Assembly (NCBI RefSeq): GCF_918731615.1
Contig: NZ_OU957226.1
Span: forward strand, 3,597,501 to 3,661,500
Origin: Flavobacterium sp. CECT 9288
Lineage (GTDB): Bacteria > Bacteroidota > Bacteroidia > Flavobacteriales > Flavobacteriaceae
Direction of reading: 5' to 3'
DNA length: 64,000 nt
The translations under genes and the position numbers were made by a program. Each line of letters opens with the position of its first letter. The first letter of the stretch is position 1. The notes under the pieces are model-generated. The model was not told the DNA's origin. It searched no databases and saw only the letters and a list, made by a program, of their open reading frames with translations. This document shows positions 24,372 through 34,633 of the stretch, one piece after another.

Positions 24372-27149
24372 ATGAGAGTGTATTTACTTTTTTTGACATT
24401 GTTTTTTTGCAGCCTATCTTTTGCGCAAAGCACAATTTCAGGTGTTGTTACAGACAGTAACAGCCAGCCAATTCCTGGAGCCAACATTAAGGTTGTTGGA
24501 GAATCTGCAGGGACCACAAGTGATGTAACAGGTGCCTTTATTTTGAAATCACCTAAAAGACCACCCTTTGTAATAGAGGTATCCACTGTTGGTTTTACTT
24601 CACAAAGAGTATCTATTACTTCAAGTAGCCAAAAGGTTACTGTGAAATTACTAGATGAGGAGAACAAGCTTGATGAAATCGTAGTTTCTGCGTCCAGAAC
24701 TCCTGAGCGTGTTCTTGAATCACCAGTAACTATTGAGAGAATGGGAATTGCTGAAATCAAGAAAACGGCTTCTCCTTCTTTTTACGACGGTTTAGAGAAC
24801 ATGAAAGAAGTTCAAATGAACACTTCAAGTATGTCTTTTAAGTCTATTAACACTAGAGGTTTTGCTACAGTTGCAAATACAAGATTTATGCAGTTAGTAG
24901 ACGGTATGGATAACTCTTCGCCATTATTAAACTTTGTTTTAGGAAACTTAATCGGTGTTTCTGAAATTGATGTGCAATCAGTGGAGTTGTTACCAGGAGC
25001 ATCTTCTGCTTTGTATGGTGCCAATGCTTTTAACGGAATTTTGTTTATGACTAGTAAAAGCCCATTTACTAGTGAAGGAATAAGAGCGTATGCTAAATTT
25101 GGTCAAACCAGCCAAAAAGCAGCCGGAACAAATGATTACGTAGATTATGGTGTACGTATGGCTAAGGCTTTTAATAAATATTTTGCAGCAAAAGCCAACT
25201 TTGCTTACATGAGAGGAACTGAATGGCATGCTGTAAATTATGATGATAAAACGGTAGCTGGTAGAGATAGAAATCATTATGGATATGATGGTATCAATGT
25301 TTATGGTGACGAAGTGTCAACAGTAATTCCTGCTCCTACTTTGCCAACTGATAAAGTTTCAAGAACAGGTTATAACGAGGTTGATTTAACTGATAATAAA
25401 GTTTCAAATACTAAAATAGACGCGTCTTTGCATATTCGTCCTTTTGGTGATGAAAGATTAGAAGTAATAGTTCAAAGTAAATTTGGTTATGGTAATACTG
25501 TTTATCAAGGTGCTAACCGTTATTATTTGAATAACTTTTTCATGCAACAACATAAATTAGAATTCAAAGGAAAGAATTTCTTTTTGAGAGGGTATACAAC
25601 AACTGAGGATGGAGGGCAGTCCTATGACATGTTGTTTACGGGGATTAACATAAATCGCAAGTGGAAGTCGGATCAACAATGGTTTGGTGATTATGCCAAT
25701 TCATATGTACAATCAACATTAGGTGGTATGTTGCCTGCAGATGCTCATAGAGCCGCTAGAGTAAAAGCAGATACAGGAAGATTCTTGCCGGGAACTCCTG
25801 AATTTAAAAATGCGTTCAATCAAGTAACAAACGAAGCGAGTGTTTTAACAGGATCAAAACTTGTTGATAATTCAAAGATTTACCACTCTGATGTCAATTA
25901 TAATTTTAAAGATTTGATCAAATTTGCTGAAATTCAAGTGGGTGGTTCTTACAGAGAATATCAGTTAAATTCATTTGGTCGAATTTATACAGATGCTAAT
26001 GGCCCTATAAAATATAATGAATACGGAGCGTACACGCAAGTGATGAAAAAAATGATTGACGATCGTTTGAAACTAACGGCTTCACTACGTTTTGACAAGG
26101 CACAAAATTTTGTTGGGAATTATTCTCCTAGAGTTTCTGTTGTGTATTCTGCAGGGCAAAACAAAAATCATAATTTTAGAGGGTCTTTTCAAACAGGTTT
26201 TAGAAATCCTTCTACTCAAGATCAATACATCGGATTTAATGTTGGTAGTGCAATCTTGTTAGGTTCGGCGCCTGATAACTTGACTCGTTTTACAGAGACA
26301 TTACCTATTACGGGAGCGGCAGTTTCAACAGTTGGAGCATCAAGAAATATAAACGGCACAATTGCTTATGATAATTCTTACACTGCTACATCGGTAACGG
26401 CTTTTAGTGCTGCTGGTAACGCTGCATTATTACAAAAAACAAATGCAGGTTTGGTAAAACCTGAAGAAGTTAAAGCGATTGAATTGGGATACCGCTCTTT
26501 TATTAATAGAACTTCAATTGATATAAACGGATACTATAATGTTTATAATAATTTTATTGGAAACCTGAATGTTGTAGCTCCATTGTATGGTACAGCCCAG
26601 GATTCACCAACTCCTACTGGTGGTGATTTGTCTATTTTTCCTGCTGATGAAGGTAGTAGATCTGTTCATGCTTTACGTACTGGTAATACAAGAACTTTTC
26701 AATTATACACAAACACAGCTTTAGAAATAAAATCATTAGGTTTTGGTATAGGATTGTCTAGAAAAGTATATAAAGATTTTGAAGTAGGTGCTAACTACAA
26801 CTATGCTGAGTTTGATTTTGATCAGTCTAAAGATGCTAGTTTTGAAGCAGGGTTCAATACTCCAAAACACAGAGTTAAGGCTTCTATTGGAAATGAGAAA
26901 TTATTCAAAAATTTCGGATTTAATGTAAGCGGACGTTGGAACAGTGAATATTTATGGCAATCTTCTTTTGCTGATGGAACCATAGATGCTGCAACTGTAA
27001 TTGATGCTCAATTGAATTATAACTTTCCTGCTTTGAAATCTACTCTAAAAGTAGGGGCTTCAAACATAGGAGGTAAAGAATATGGTCAAGTGTTGGGAGC
27101 AGGTCTTATTGGACAACAGTATTTTGCATCTTGGACAATCAACCCGTAA
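24372..27149 (+). CDS. TonB-dependent receptor with carboxypeptidase-like regulatory N-domain
   Basis: The 925-residue outer-membrane transporter has a signal peptide (ending LSFAQ), a carboxypeptidase-D regulatory-like beta domain (STISGVVTDSNSQPIPGANI, to about residue 95), a plug domain (VVSASRTPERVLESPVT; VELLPGASSALYGANAFNGI) and a long C-terminal beta barrel. It lacks the typical SusC ending but finishes in an aromatic strand, FASWTINP. The partner gene 30 bases downstream encodes a GDSL-type lipoprotein, not SusD. Together they may import something released from an esterified substrate; the substrate cannot be told from sequence. Confidence 0.93.
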   Translation: MRVYLLFLTLFFCSLSFAQSTISGVVTDSNSQPIPGANIKVVGESAGTTSDVTGAFILKSPKRPPFVIEVSTVGFTSQRVSITSSSQKVTVKLLDEENKLDEIVVSASRTPERVLESPVTIERMGIAEIKKTASPSFYDGLENMKEVQMNTSSMSFKSINTRGFATVANTRFMQLVDGMDNSSPLLNFVLGNLIGVSEIDVQSVELLPGASSALYGANAFNGILFMTSKSPFTSEGIRAYAKFGQTSQKAAGTNDYVDYGVRMAKAFNKYFAAKANFAYMRGTEWHAVNYDDKTVAGRDRNHYGYDGINVYGDEVSTVIPAPTLPTDKVSRTGYNEVDLTDNKVSNTKIDASLHIRPFGDERLEVIVQSKFGYGNTVYQGANRYYLNNFFMQQHKLEFKGKNFFLRGYTTTEDGGQSYDMLFTGININRKWKSDQQWFGDYANSYVQSTLGGMLPADAHRAARVKADTGRFLPGTPEFKNAFNQVTNEASVLTGSKLVDNSKIYHSDVNYNFKDLIKFAEIQVGGSYREYQLNSFGRIYTDANGPIKYNEYGAYTQVMKKMIDDRLKLTASLRFDKAQNFVGNYSPRVSVVYSAGQNKNHNFRGSFQTGFRNPSTQDQYIGFNVGSAILLGSAPDNLTRFTETLPITGAAVSTVGASRNINGTIAYDNSYTATSVTAFSAAGNAALLQKTNAGLVKPEEVKAIELGYRSFINRTSIDINGYYNVYNNFIGNLNVVAPLYGTAQDSPTPTGGDLSIFPADEGSRSVHALRTGNTRTFQLYTNTALEIKSLGFGIGLSRKVYKDFEVGANYNYAEFDFDQSKDASFEAGFNTPKHRVKASIGNEKLFKNFGFNVSGRWNSEYLWQSSFADGTIDAATVIDAQLNYNFPALKSTLKVGASNIGGKEYGQVLGAGLIGQQYFASWTINP

Positions 27150-27179
27150 GGATTAAATTAACAGTAAAATAAAAGAACA

Positions 27180-28778
27180 ATGATAAAAAATTTCAAATGG
27201 CTATTATTTGCTTCGCTAGCATTTGTAGCGTGTAATAATGAGGATGAAGTTGTAATAGACGCTAATTCTTCAAATGGAGAAGCCTTGACTGCTGGTACTG
27301 CGGTGGTTACTAAATATGTAGCGCTTGGAGATTCTTATGCCGCAGGTTTTAGTGATAATGCTTTATTTATTGAAGGACAAAAAGGTTCCTATGCTAACAT
27401 TATAGCGCAGCAGTTTGCATTAGTAGGTGGTGGGGAATTTAAGACTCCTTTAATGGCTGATAATCTTGGAGGTCTCCTTTTGGGAGGAAATCCTATACTA
27501 GGAGTGCGGTTGTTTTTTGATACAACGCCACCTCCGCCTTTAACATCTCCAACGCCATTGCCTGTTTCGGGAAGACCTTCAACAGAAGTTACTACAAAAC
27601 TTACAGGTCCTTTTAGTAACTTGGGTGTTCCAGGTGCAAAAAGTTATCATTTAGTAGCACCTGGATATGGTAATGTGGCTGGTGTAGCTTCGGGTGCTGC
27701 AAATCCATACTTCGCTCGATTTGCTACATCAGCTTCGGCAACGGTTGTTGCTGATGCAGTTGCTCAAGATCCTACTTTTTTCTCATTGTGGATTGGTGGT
27801 AATGATGTGCTCGGGTATGCTACTTCTGGAGGTTCAGGAAGAAATCAAACCGGTAACATGAATCCTGCAACTTATGCAAGTAATGATATCACTGATCCAA
27901 CTGTTTTTGCAGGCGCTTACAATAACATCGTGAATGCAATGACTGCAAAGGGAGCAAAAGGTGTTGTGGCAAATTTACCTTATGTAACGGCTTTGCCGTA
28001 TTTTACAACAGTTCCTTTTAATCCATTGACTGCATCAGTTTTAGGTCGTGGAAATGTTGCTGTTGGAACTGCTACTATTCAAGGTTTGAATCTACAATTA
28101 TACGGGCCATTAAAACAAGCTTTAACTGCATTTGGTGCTGGATCCAGGATAGAATTATTGTCTACTACTGCTGCAAACCCTTTGCTGATAATGGATGAGA
28201 GTCTTCCAAATCTTTCTGCACAATTAACTGCTGCGTTTACACCTACTTTAGGAGCTCAAACTGCAGCGTTCTACGGGCAAGTTTTTGGTCAAGCTAGACA
28301 GGCTACAAGAGAAGATCTTGTGGTACTTACAGCTCAGTCTGCAATTGCTGCTGCTCCAACAGCTGCAAATTCTGGACTTGGTTTTGCGCCATCTGCGCCT
28401 TTAAATGCTTTTGGTGTAACGTTTCCAATGCGAGATGTTCATGTATTAACAAAAGCAGAAGTTGCAGAGGTTAAGGTTGCTACCGATGCATACAATGCTA
28501 CTATTAAATCTATTGCTGATTCAAAAGGTTTGGCATTTGTAGAGCTAAAATCAGTAACGGATCAGTTGGCAAATGGAGGAATAGTATATAATAATTACCG
28601 AGTAACTTCGGCCTTTGTAACAGGTGGTATGTTTTCTTTAGATGGTGTTCATCCAAGTCCAAGAGGATATGCAATTATAGCTAATTTGTTTACAGATGCT
28701 ATAAATGCAAAATTCGGTTCAAATTTCAAAAACAAAGATGTAAGTTTGTATCGTATTTTATATCCAGAAACTCTATAA
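27180..28778 (+). CDS. SGNH/GDSL-hydrolase-like lipoprotein
   Basis: A 532-residue lipoprotein (LAFVACNNEDE; Cys about residue 18). Block I of the SGNH/GDSL hydrolases is seen as YVALGDSYAAGFSD, block III as LWIGGNDVLGYA and block V, with catalytic Asp and His, as LDGVHPSPRGYAIIANLF. A large Ala/Pro/Gly-rich insert lies between blocks. The acidic residues after the cysteine suggest surface exposure. It is 30 bases downstream of the TonB-dependent receptor and ends before a strong terminator, so the two form an operon. It probably hydrolyses an ester or acyl group on the ligand. Confidence 0.87.
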   Translation: MIKNFKWLLFASLAFVACNNEDEVVIDANSSNGEALTAGTAVVTKYVALGDSYAAGFSDNALFIEGQKGSYANIIAQQFALVGGGEFKTPLMADNLGGLLLGGNPILGVRLFFDTTPPPPLTSPTPLPVSGRPSTEVTTKLTGPFSNLGVPGAKSYHLVAPGYGNVAGVASGAANPYFARFATSASATVVADAVAQDPTFFSLWIGGNDVLGYATSGGSGRNQTGNMNPATYASNDITDPTVFAGAYNNIVNAMTAKGAKGVVANLPYVTALPYFTTVPFNPLTASVLGRGNVAVGTATIQGLNLQLYGPLKQALTAFGAGSRIELLSTTAANPLLIMDESLPNLSAQLTAAFTPTLGAQTAAFYGQVFGQARQATREDLVVLTAQSAIAAAPTAANSGLGFAPSAPLNAFGVTFPMRDVHVLTKAEVAEVKVATDAYNATIKSIADSKGLAFVELKSVTDQLANGGIVYNNYRVTSAFVTGGMFSLDGVHPSPRGYAIIANLFTDAINAKFGSNFKNKDVSLYRILYPETL

Positions 28779-28801
28779 ATTCTTATTTAAAATGATATTT
28801 T

Positions 28802-28840
28802 AAAGACCACTTACGCTTTGTAAGTGGTCTTTCTTTTTTT
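28802..28840 (+). terminator. Terminator after the receptor/GDSL operon
   Basis: Arms AAAGACCACTTAC and GTAAGTGGTCTTT enclose a 5-base loop and are followed by a T-rich run. Confidence 0.92.
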
Positions 28841-28921
28841 TGAGAATAATGTTGTCATTTTTCTTTTTTTTAGTTGTTTATGTGGGATCTACTAAAAATA
28901 TCCATTTTTTCTAAAAAATAA

Positions 28922-28951
28922 TTGATTTTATATTTTAAAAAATTATCTTTG
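28922..28951 (+). promoter_or_regulatory. Bacteroidota-type promoter for atpD-atpC
   Basis: TTG at 28922-28924 and TATCTTTG at 28944-28951 (TAnnTTTG) are separated by 19 bases, the consensus for the primary sigma factor of Bacteroidota. They precede atpD by 84 bases, leaving a modest 5' leader. Confidence 0.75.
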
Positions 28952-29032
28952 CACACTGAAAAAAGCATTTAATCGATACGTTTCGATTGGAACTATTTCA
29001 TAAACCTAAATAGCTATTTAATAAATACATAA

Positions 29033-30547
<1,515 letters not shown>

Positions 30548-30563
30548 ATTAAGATTCGGTGTT

Positions 30564-30608
30564 CAGTCTCAGTATTTTGTACTGAGACTGTTAACTGAGA
30601 CTGTAAAC
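30564..30608. repeat. Intergenic palindromic repeat between atpD and atpC
   Basis: CAGTCTCAGTA (30564-30574) and its perfect complement (30580-30590) form an 11-base stem with a TTTTG loop; a further partial copy, CTGAGACTG, follows at 30595-30603. The layout matches the repeats at 6526 and 50747 although the sequence differs. It sits within the atpD-atpC transcript and may act as a processing or pausing hairpin. Confidence 0.8.
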
Positions 30609-30616
30609 TAAAAAAT

Positions 30617-30898
30617 ATGTTATTAGAAATAGTTTCACCAGAAGCAAAATTGTTCTCAGCAGAAGTTACTTCGGTAGCTTTACCAGGTGTTGATGGTAGT
30701 TTTCAAATATTGAATAATCACGCTCCAATAGTTTCTATTTTAGAAAAAGGACTTGTAAAAATTACAGCTTCAAATTTCAAATTTGCCAAAGAAGTTGCTG
30801 CTAAATTTACTATGGTTGATTCTCAAAACTATACTTTGGAAATTAACTCGGGTACCATTGAAATGAAAGACAATAAAGTAATTGTTTTAGTTGATTAA
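30617..30898 (+). CDS. atpC: F1 ATP synthase subunit epsilon
   Basis: The 93-residue protein is the N-terminal beta-sandwich domain of AtpC (LLEIVSPEAKLFSAEVTSVA, GSFQILNNHAPIVSIL, LEINSGTIEMKDNKVIVLVD). The C-terminal helical hairpin found in longer homologues is missing, as is common in Bacteroidota. It sits in the F1 stalk and modulates ATP hydrolysis. It follows atpD by 69 bases, a gap filled by the palindromic repeat, and is followed by a terminator. Confidence 0.95.
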   Translation: MLLEIVSPEAKLFSAEVTSVALPGVDGSFQILNNHAPIVSILEKGLVKITASNFKFAKEVAAKFTMVDSQNYTLEINSGTIEMKDNKVIVLVD

Positions 30899-30917
30899 GA
30901 TAATTTCAAAAAATATA

Positions 30918-30945
30918 AAACCTCGCTACATGCGGGGTTTTTTTA
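30918..30945. terminator. Terminator after atpC
   Basis: AAACCTCGC and GCGGGGTTT flank a 5-base loop with seven T after it (one G-U pair). The GNAT gene on the opposite strand ends within it, so it may act on both. Confidence 0.85.
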
Positions 30946-31485
30946 TGCCCAATCCCAAATCATGATATGCCAAGTAATGTCTTGTTCCTGATATGTTTTT
31001 AAGGTTCTAAATCCCACAGCTTGATGTGCGGTTAACGATCTCGTATTTATGGACGCTACTTCGGTAATAAGACAGTCATACTGATAACTCAATTCCTCTT
31101 TGTAAAAATGGTACAGTTTTCTAAAGATACCTAATCCTCGGTATTCTTTTGAAATGCATATTTGTCCCATTATGAGATAGTTTTTATGTTGTGGTACTAG
31201 GTTTTGAATTTCATCAAACAGGGGCTCTAAAGCTTCAATAGTGTCTTTAAAACTTGGTTTCATCACAAGTGCATAACCTATTACAGTATCATTTGCTTTA
31301 GCAATACAATGCGGACAGGCATTATTCATTTGTTCTAATAATTCAAAAGTATGCCGAAGAGTAACAAAACCCTCTTTCTTTTTCTCCTCTGCAGATATGG
31401 CATTGGATACATTTTGCTGTTGTAGGGTGATAATTTCTTGTAATTCTTTTGAAGTTGATGCTCTTTGAAGTTGAATATTTTTCAT
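30943..31485 (-). CDS. GNAT-family N-acetyltransferase
   Basis: This 180-residue protein has the GNAT fold. After an N-terminal helical part, CIAKANDTVIGYALVMKP gives beta strands 2-4, MGQICISKEYRGLGIFRKLY carries the acetyl-CoA pyrophosphate loop (Q/RxxGxG/A type), and EVASINTRSLTAHQAVGF is the conserved C-terminal segment. The acceptor is unknown. It is convergent with atpC and seems to be transcribed alone. Confidence 0.85.
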   Translation of the reverse strand: MKNIQLQRASTSKELQEIITLQQQNVSNAISAEEKKKEGFVTLRHTFELLEQMNNACPHCIAKANDTVIGYALVMKPSFKDTIEALEPLFDEIQNLVPQHKNYLIMGQICISKEYRGLGIFRKLYHFYKEELSYQYDCLITEVASINTRSLTAHQAVGFRTLKTYQEQDITWHIMIWDWA

Positions 31486-31646
31486 GGTCTTACGTTTAAT
31501 ACATAGTGCCCATGCAAGTTAAAAATAATGAAGCTTGCTTTTATTTAATTATTGTTTTTTTGTTTAGATCAATTTTGATGTTTATAGGCAAATACTAGTT
31601 TTATTAGCATTATTTAAAATTCGTATCAAATCATTAAAATAAAAAA

Positions 31647-31682
31647 AATCGAAATCATAAAGAGTAGTTTACGATTTCGATT
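31647..31682 (-). terminator. Terminator for the exported Ppx/GppA-like gene
   Basis: AATCGAAATC (31647-31656) pairs with GATTTCGATT (31673-31682). The A8 run to the left is a U tract on the minus strand, matching the gene that ends at 31709. Confidence 0.75.
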
Positions 31683-31708
31683 CTATTTTAAGTAGGAGCT
31701 TTTTAAAA

Positions 31709-32785
31709 TTACATTATTTTCTTAACTCTCTTTGATCTATCTGCTATGTAGGAAACAAGCCAAGCTATTTGTCCTTCTTTACTGAAATATAATTTTTTAT
31801 TTTTTACATCTGGAATGTTTTCTAGTAGCGTTATTAAAATATTATTTCCAGAAATGAGGTGTTTTTGTGAGTATGTATTCAGTACTCTTTCTATTTCTTT
31901 GTCAGTAGCTGCCATTTGCTTGTATCGGGCGTAATTGTTTTTGATAACAACATCGTAACTAATAACATCATCCATGGTAAACTCGCAAAAATTTTCATCT
32001 GTTTTGTTCATGCTTAGAGTAAAGAAAGCCCAAACGGCACCACCAGAAAAATAGACAGAACTTTTGTCCATAGCTTTTGGCTTAGAATTAAACATTGCTG
32101 TTGTTTGTGCACGTAACTCAGGCATATATTCAAAAGATTTTGAATTATAATCGCTTATTTCCTCTGATTTTGTTTTTTTGTTTACAATTTCAGTTAGTGT
32201 GATAGAACCGTAATTTAAGCTTACAGGGAAAAATACAAATTCTTCCATGGCAGATACATCTACGTAACCTCCTTTTGTATTTCCTCCTCCTATATCTAAT
32301 ACCAATGAATTCTTGTATTTGTTAGGTGGAATTAATCCTTTCATTAACATCTTTCCTTCTTGGCTTGCATCAATAAAATCCAAGTCTTTTCCTGTTTCGG
32401 CTTTCATTCGACCTATTAAGTCCTTGTGGTTTTTTGCCATTGCAACTCCAGATGAACCTATTAAGAAAACATTTTCGCTTGGTACTTTGAATTCGGTTTC
32501 TATTGTTTTTAGGTTTTCTTTAACTACTTTGATCGTTTTAAGAATTTCTTCTTCTCCAAGATTTCCATTAATAGAAATGCCTTTTGCAATACCTACGTTT
32601 TCTGTCCAAAACTTTTTTACTTCATAATTTCCTCTCTTGATGTTATCTACATCTAAAACAGAAACCTTTACTCCCTTACTCCCAATTTCTATACCTGCAT
32701 ATAAATCTTTGTTGGATTGAGCAATCATGTTGTTTACGAACATGAATACAACTAAGGCAGTTGCTGTTTGTATTTTATTCTTCAT
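31709..32785 (-). CDS. Exported Ppx/GppA-like ASKHA-fold protein
   Basis: The translation resembles exopolyphosphatase/pppGpp phosphohydrolase of the ASKHA superfamily: DLYAGIEIGSKGVKVSVLDV (phosphate-1-like strand), VFLIGSSGVAMAKN, and SLVLDIGGGNTKGGYVDV (the DIGGGxT motif). Unlike cytoplasmic Ppx/GppA, it starts with a signal peptide (MKNKIQTATALVVFMFVNNMIAQ) that predicts export. I use the ATG at 32783-32785 because the signal peptide then begins directly; an ATG eight codons upstream (32809) is also possible. The C-terminal half is less clear. Length (358 residues) is slightly longer than the two-domain core. Function outside the cytoplasm is unknown. Confidence 0.7.
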   Translation of the reverse strand: MKNKIQTATALVVFMFVNNMIAQSNKDLYAGIEIGSKGVKVSVLDVDNIKRGNYEVKKFWTENVGIAKGISINGNLGEEEILKTIKVVKENLKTIETEFKVPSENVFLIGSSGVAMAKNHKDLIGRMKAETGKDLDFIDASQEGKMLMKGLIPPNKYKNSLVLDIGGGNTKGGYVDVSAMEEFVFFPVSLNYGSITLTEIVNKKTKSEEISDYNSKSFEYMPELRAQTTAMFNSKPKAMDKSSVYFSGGAVWAFFTLSMNKTDENFCEFTMDDVISYDVVIKNNYARYKQMAATDKEIERVLNTYSQKHLISGNNILITLLENIPDVKNKKLYFSKEGQIAWLVSYIADRSKRVKKIM

Positions 32786-32809
32786 AGAAGATATACTGTT
32801 AATTTTCAT

Positions 32810-33408
32810 TGCTGTTTAATTGATTTTAATTTTTTTAAATTCTATTGATTTTGAATTTTCTTTTTGAAAATATGGTTTTTGTAATTAATGAATTATTATG
32901 GCGGACAAAATATTTAATATGACTTTATTTTAACAAAAAATTATAATTCGATGCAAATGTATAGGTTTAAATCTATTGGAGAATAGGTATTGTTAAATAC
33001 TCGTTGAACTAAAAAAATACTCGACAAAATACATCCTTAATTGGGTTGTTTGTTAATTATCATGGAGATAGTGTATTTATTGAGATGTTAATCTGACGTA
33101 TCAAGTAATGGTTTAAGTTGGTGTTTAACTCATTTGGTTCATCGTTAAATATGGTATTTAGGTAAAGTAATAGTAAATGATCTCAGGACTTTATTTGTCC
33201 TTTGTTATCGTGTATTCAAAAAATGTAGTGGTTTAAATTTATTTTTTGTAATTCAAAAATTTAAATTGAGTTTTCTCGCATTGGTGTATTCCATTTGATT
33301 TTAAAGCTTGTCATAATGAAAAAAAAACACTTTTTTTGAGTAGTTTGCTAATTATTTAGTTCATCATTTAGTATTTTGTTTATAATAAACAAATTCACTT
33401 AAAATGCT
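32810..33408. other. Long AT-rich intergenic region
   Basis: About 600 bases between divergent genes without a convincing open frame, RNA gene or repeat. It must contain promoters for the exported ASKHA protein (-) and bioF (+). Confidence 0.6.
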
Positions 33409-33416
33409 TAATTTTG
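33409..33416 (+). promoter_or_regulatory. Candidate -7 element very close to the bioF start
   Basis: TAATTTTG fits TAnnTTTG and ends six bases before the ATG at 33423. If used, transcription would start at or next to the start codon and give an almost leaderless mRNA. No TTG is present at the ideal -33 position. Confidence 0.4.
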
Positions 33417-33422
33417 TGTTCT

Positions 33423-34559
33423 ATGAAAAAAATTCCAGAGCATTTATCTCAAAAACTTGAAATTAGAAAAGAGCAAAATGCCTTGCGCACATTACCCACG
33501 CTGCGAAGAGAAGTTGATTTTTCATCAAATGATTACTTAGGGTTTTCACAATCAGAAATAATTTTTAACGAGACGCATCAGTATTTAATTACCAACGAAA
33601 TCATTCAAAACGGCGCAACGGGATCTAGATTGATTTCTGGAAATCACAAGCTTTATAAGACAACCGAGGAGTACATTTCTAGATTTCATCAATCAGAAGC
33701 GGCATTACTTTTCAATTCAGGTTATGATGCTAATCTTGGTTTTTTTGGTTCGGTACCGCAAAAAGGAGATTTAATTCTATACGATGAGTTGAGCCATGCC
33801 TCCATACGTGATGGGATTCAATTATCAAGAGCCAAGGCCTATAAATTCAATCATAATGATTTTGAAGATTTAGAAAAATTAATTCTACGAAATCCTAATA
33901 CAGTTATTTACATTGTCACAGAATCGGTTTTTTCTATGGATGGGGATTGTCCTAATCTTGAAGAATTAATTTTGGTTGCAACCAAACACAATTGTTACGT
34001 AGTAATTGATGAAGCACATGCATTAGGTGTTTTTGGGGATAAAGGAGAAGGTTATGTGCAAATGCTTGGTTTGCAAGATTATGTTTTTGCAAGGATAATG
34101 ACTTATGGTAAAGGTTTGGGTTGTCACGGTGCTGCTATTTTAGGATCGCAAAGTTTACGGGATTATTTAGTAAATTTTGCCCGAAGTTTTATTTACACTA
34201 CAGGACTTTCGCCGCATGCTGTTGCTTCTATCTTAATTGCTTATGGGTATTTAAAACAGGATTCAAATTCAATTTTAAAATTGAGAAAAAATATCGTTTC
34301 ATTCAATCAACAAAAGAACTTGTTAGGATTAAAACCTCTTTTTGTTCGTAGTAAATCAGCAATACAATCTGCTATTATTCCTGGTAATGAAAAAGTAAAA
34401 GCTATTGCAGGTCAATTGCAAGAAAAGGGTTTTGACGTAAAAGCGATTCTTTCCCCTACGGTGCCAGAGGGACAAGAGCGTCTTCGTTTTTGTTTACACA
34501 GTTATAATTCTACTCAAGAAATTTCGGCTGTGATGCATTGTATCTACTCACTTTTATAA
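33423..34559 (+). CDS. bioF: 8-amino-7-oxononanoate synthase
   Basis: BioF is a PLP enzyme of the alpha-oxoamine synthase family that condenses a pimeloyl thioester with alanine in biotin synthesis. The 378-residue protein has FSSNDYLGFSQSE, GATGSRLISGNHKLYKTTEE, LFNSGYDANLGFF, the PLP-aspartate motif VVIDEAHALGVFGDKGEG and the PLP-lysine region MTYGKGLGCHGAAILG. I chose the ATG at 33423 over an upstream TTG at 33414, which overlaps the promoter element. It leads the biotin cluster. Confidence 0.93.
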   Translation: MKKIPEHLSQKLEIRKEQNALRTLPTLRREVDFSSNDYLGFSQSEIIFNETHQYLITNEIIQNGATGSRLISGNHKLYKTTEEYISRFHQSEAALLFNSGYDANLGFFGSVPQKGDLILYDELSHASIRDGIQLSRAKAYKFNHNDFEDLEKLILRNPNTVIYIVTESVFSMDGDCPNLEELILVATKHNCYVVIDEAHALGVFGDKGEGYVQMLGLQDYVFARIMTYGKGLGCHGAAILGSQSLRDYLVNFARSFIYTTGLSPHAVASILIAYGYLKQDSNSILKLRKNIVSFNQQKNLLGLKPLFVRSKSAIQSAIIPGNEKVKAIAGQLQEKGFDVKAILSPTVPEGQERLRFCLHSYNSTQEISAVMHCIYSLL

Positions 34560-34633
34560 TTTAGTTTCGTTTTTTTGTAACGTTTTGTAAATATAATTAC
34601 TTATGTCATGTAAATAAATAAACAAAAAATAAA

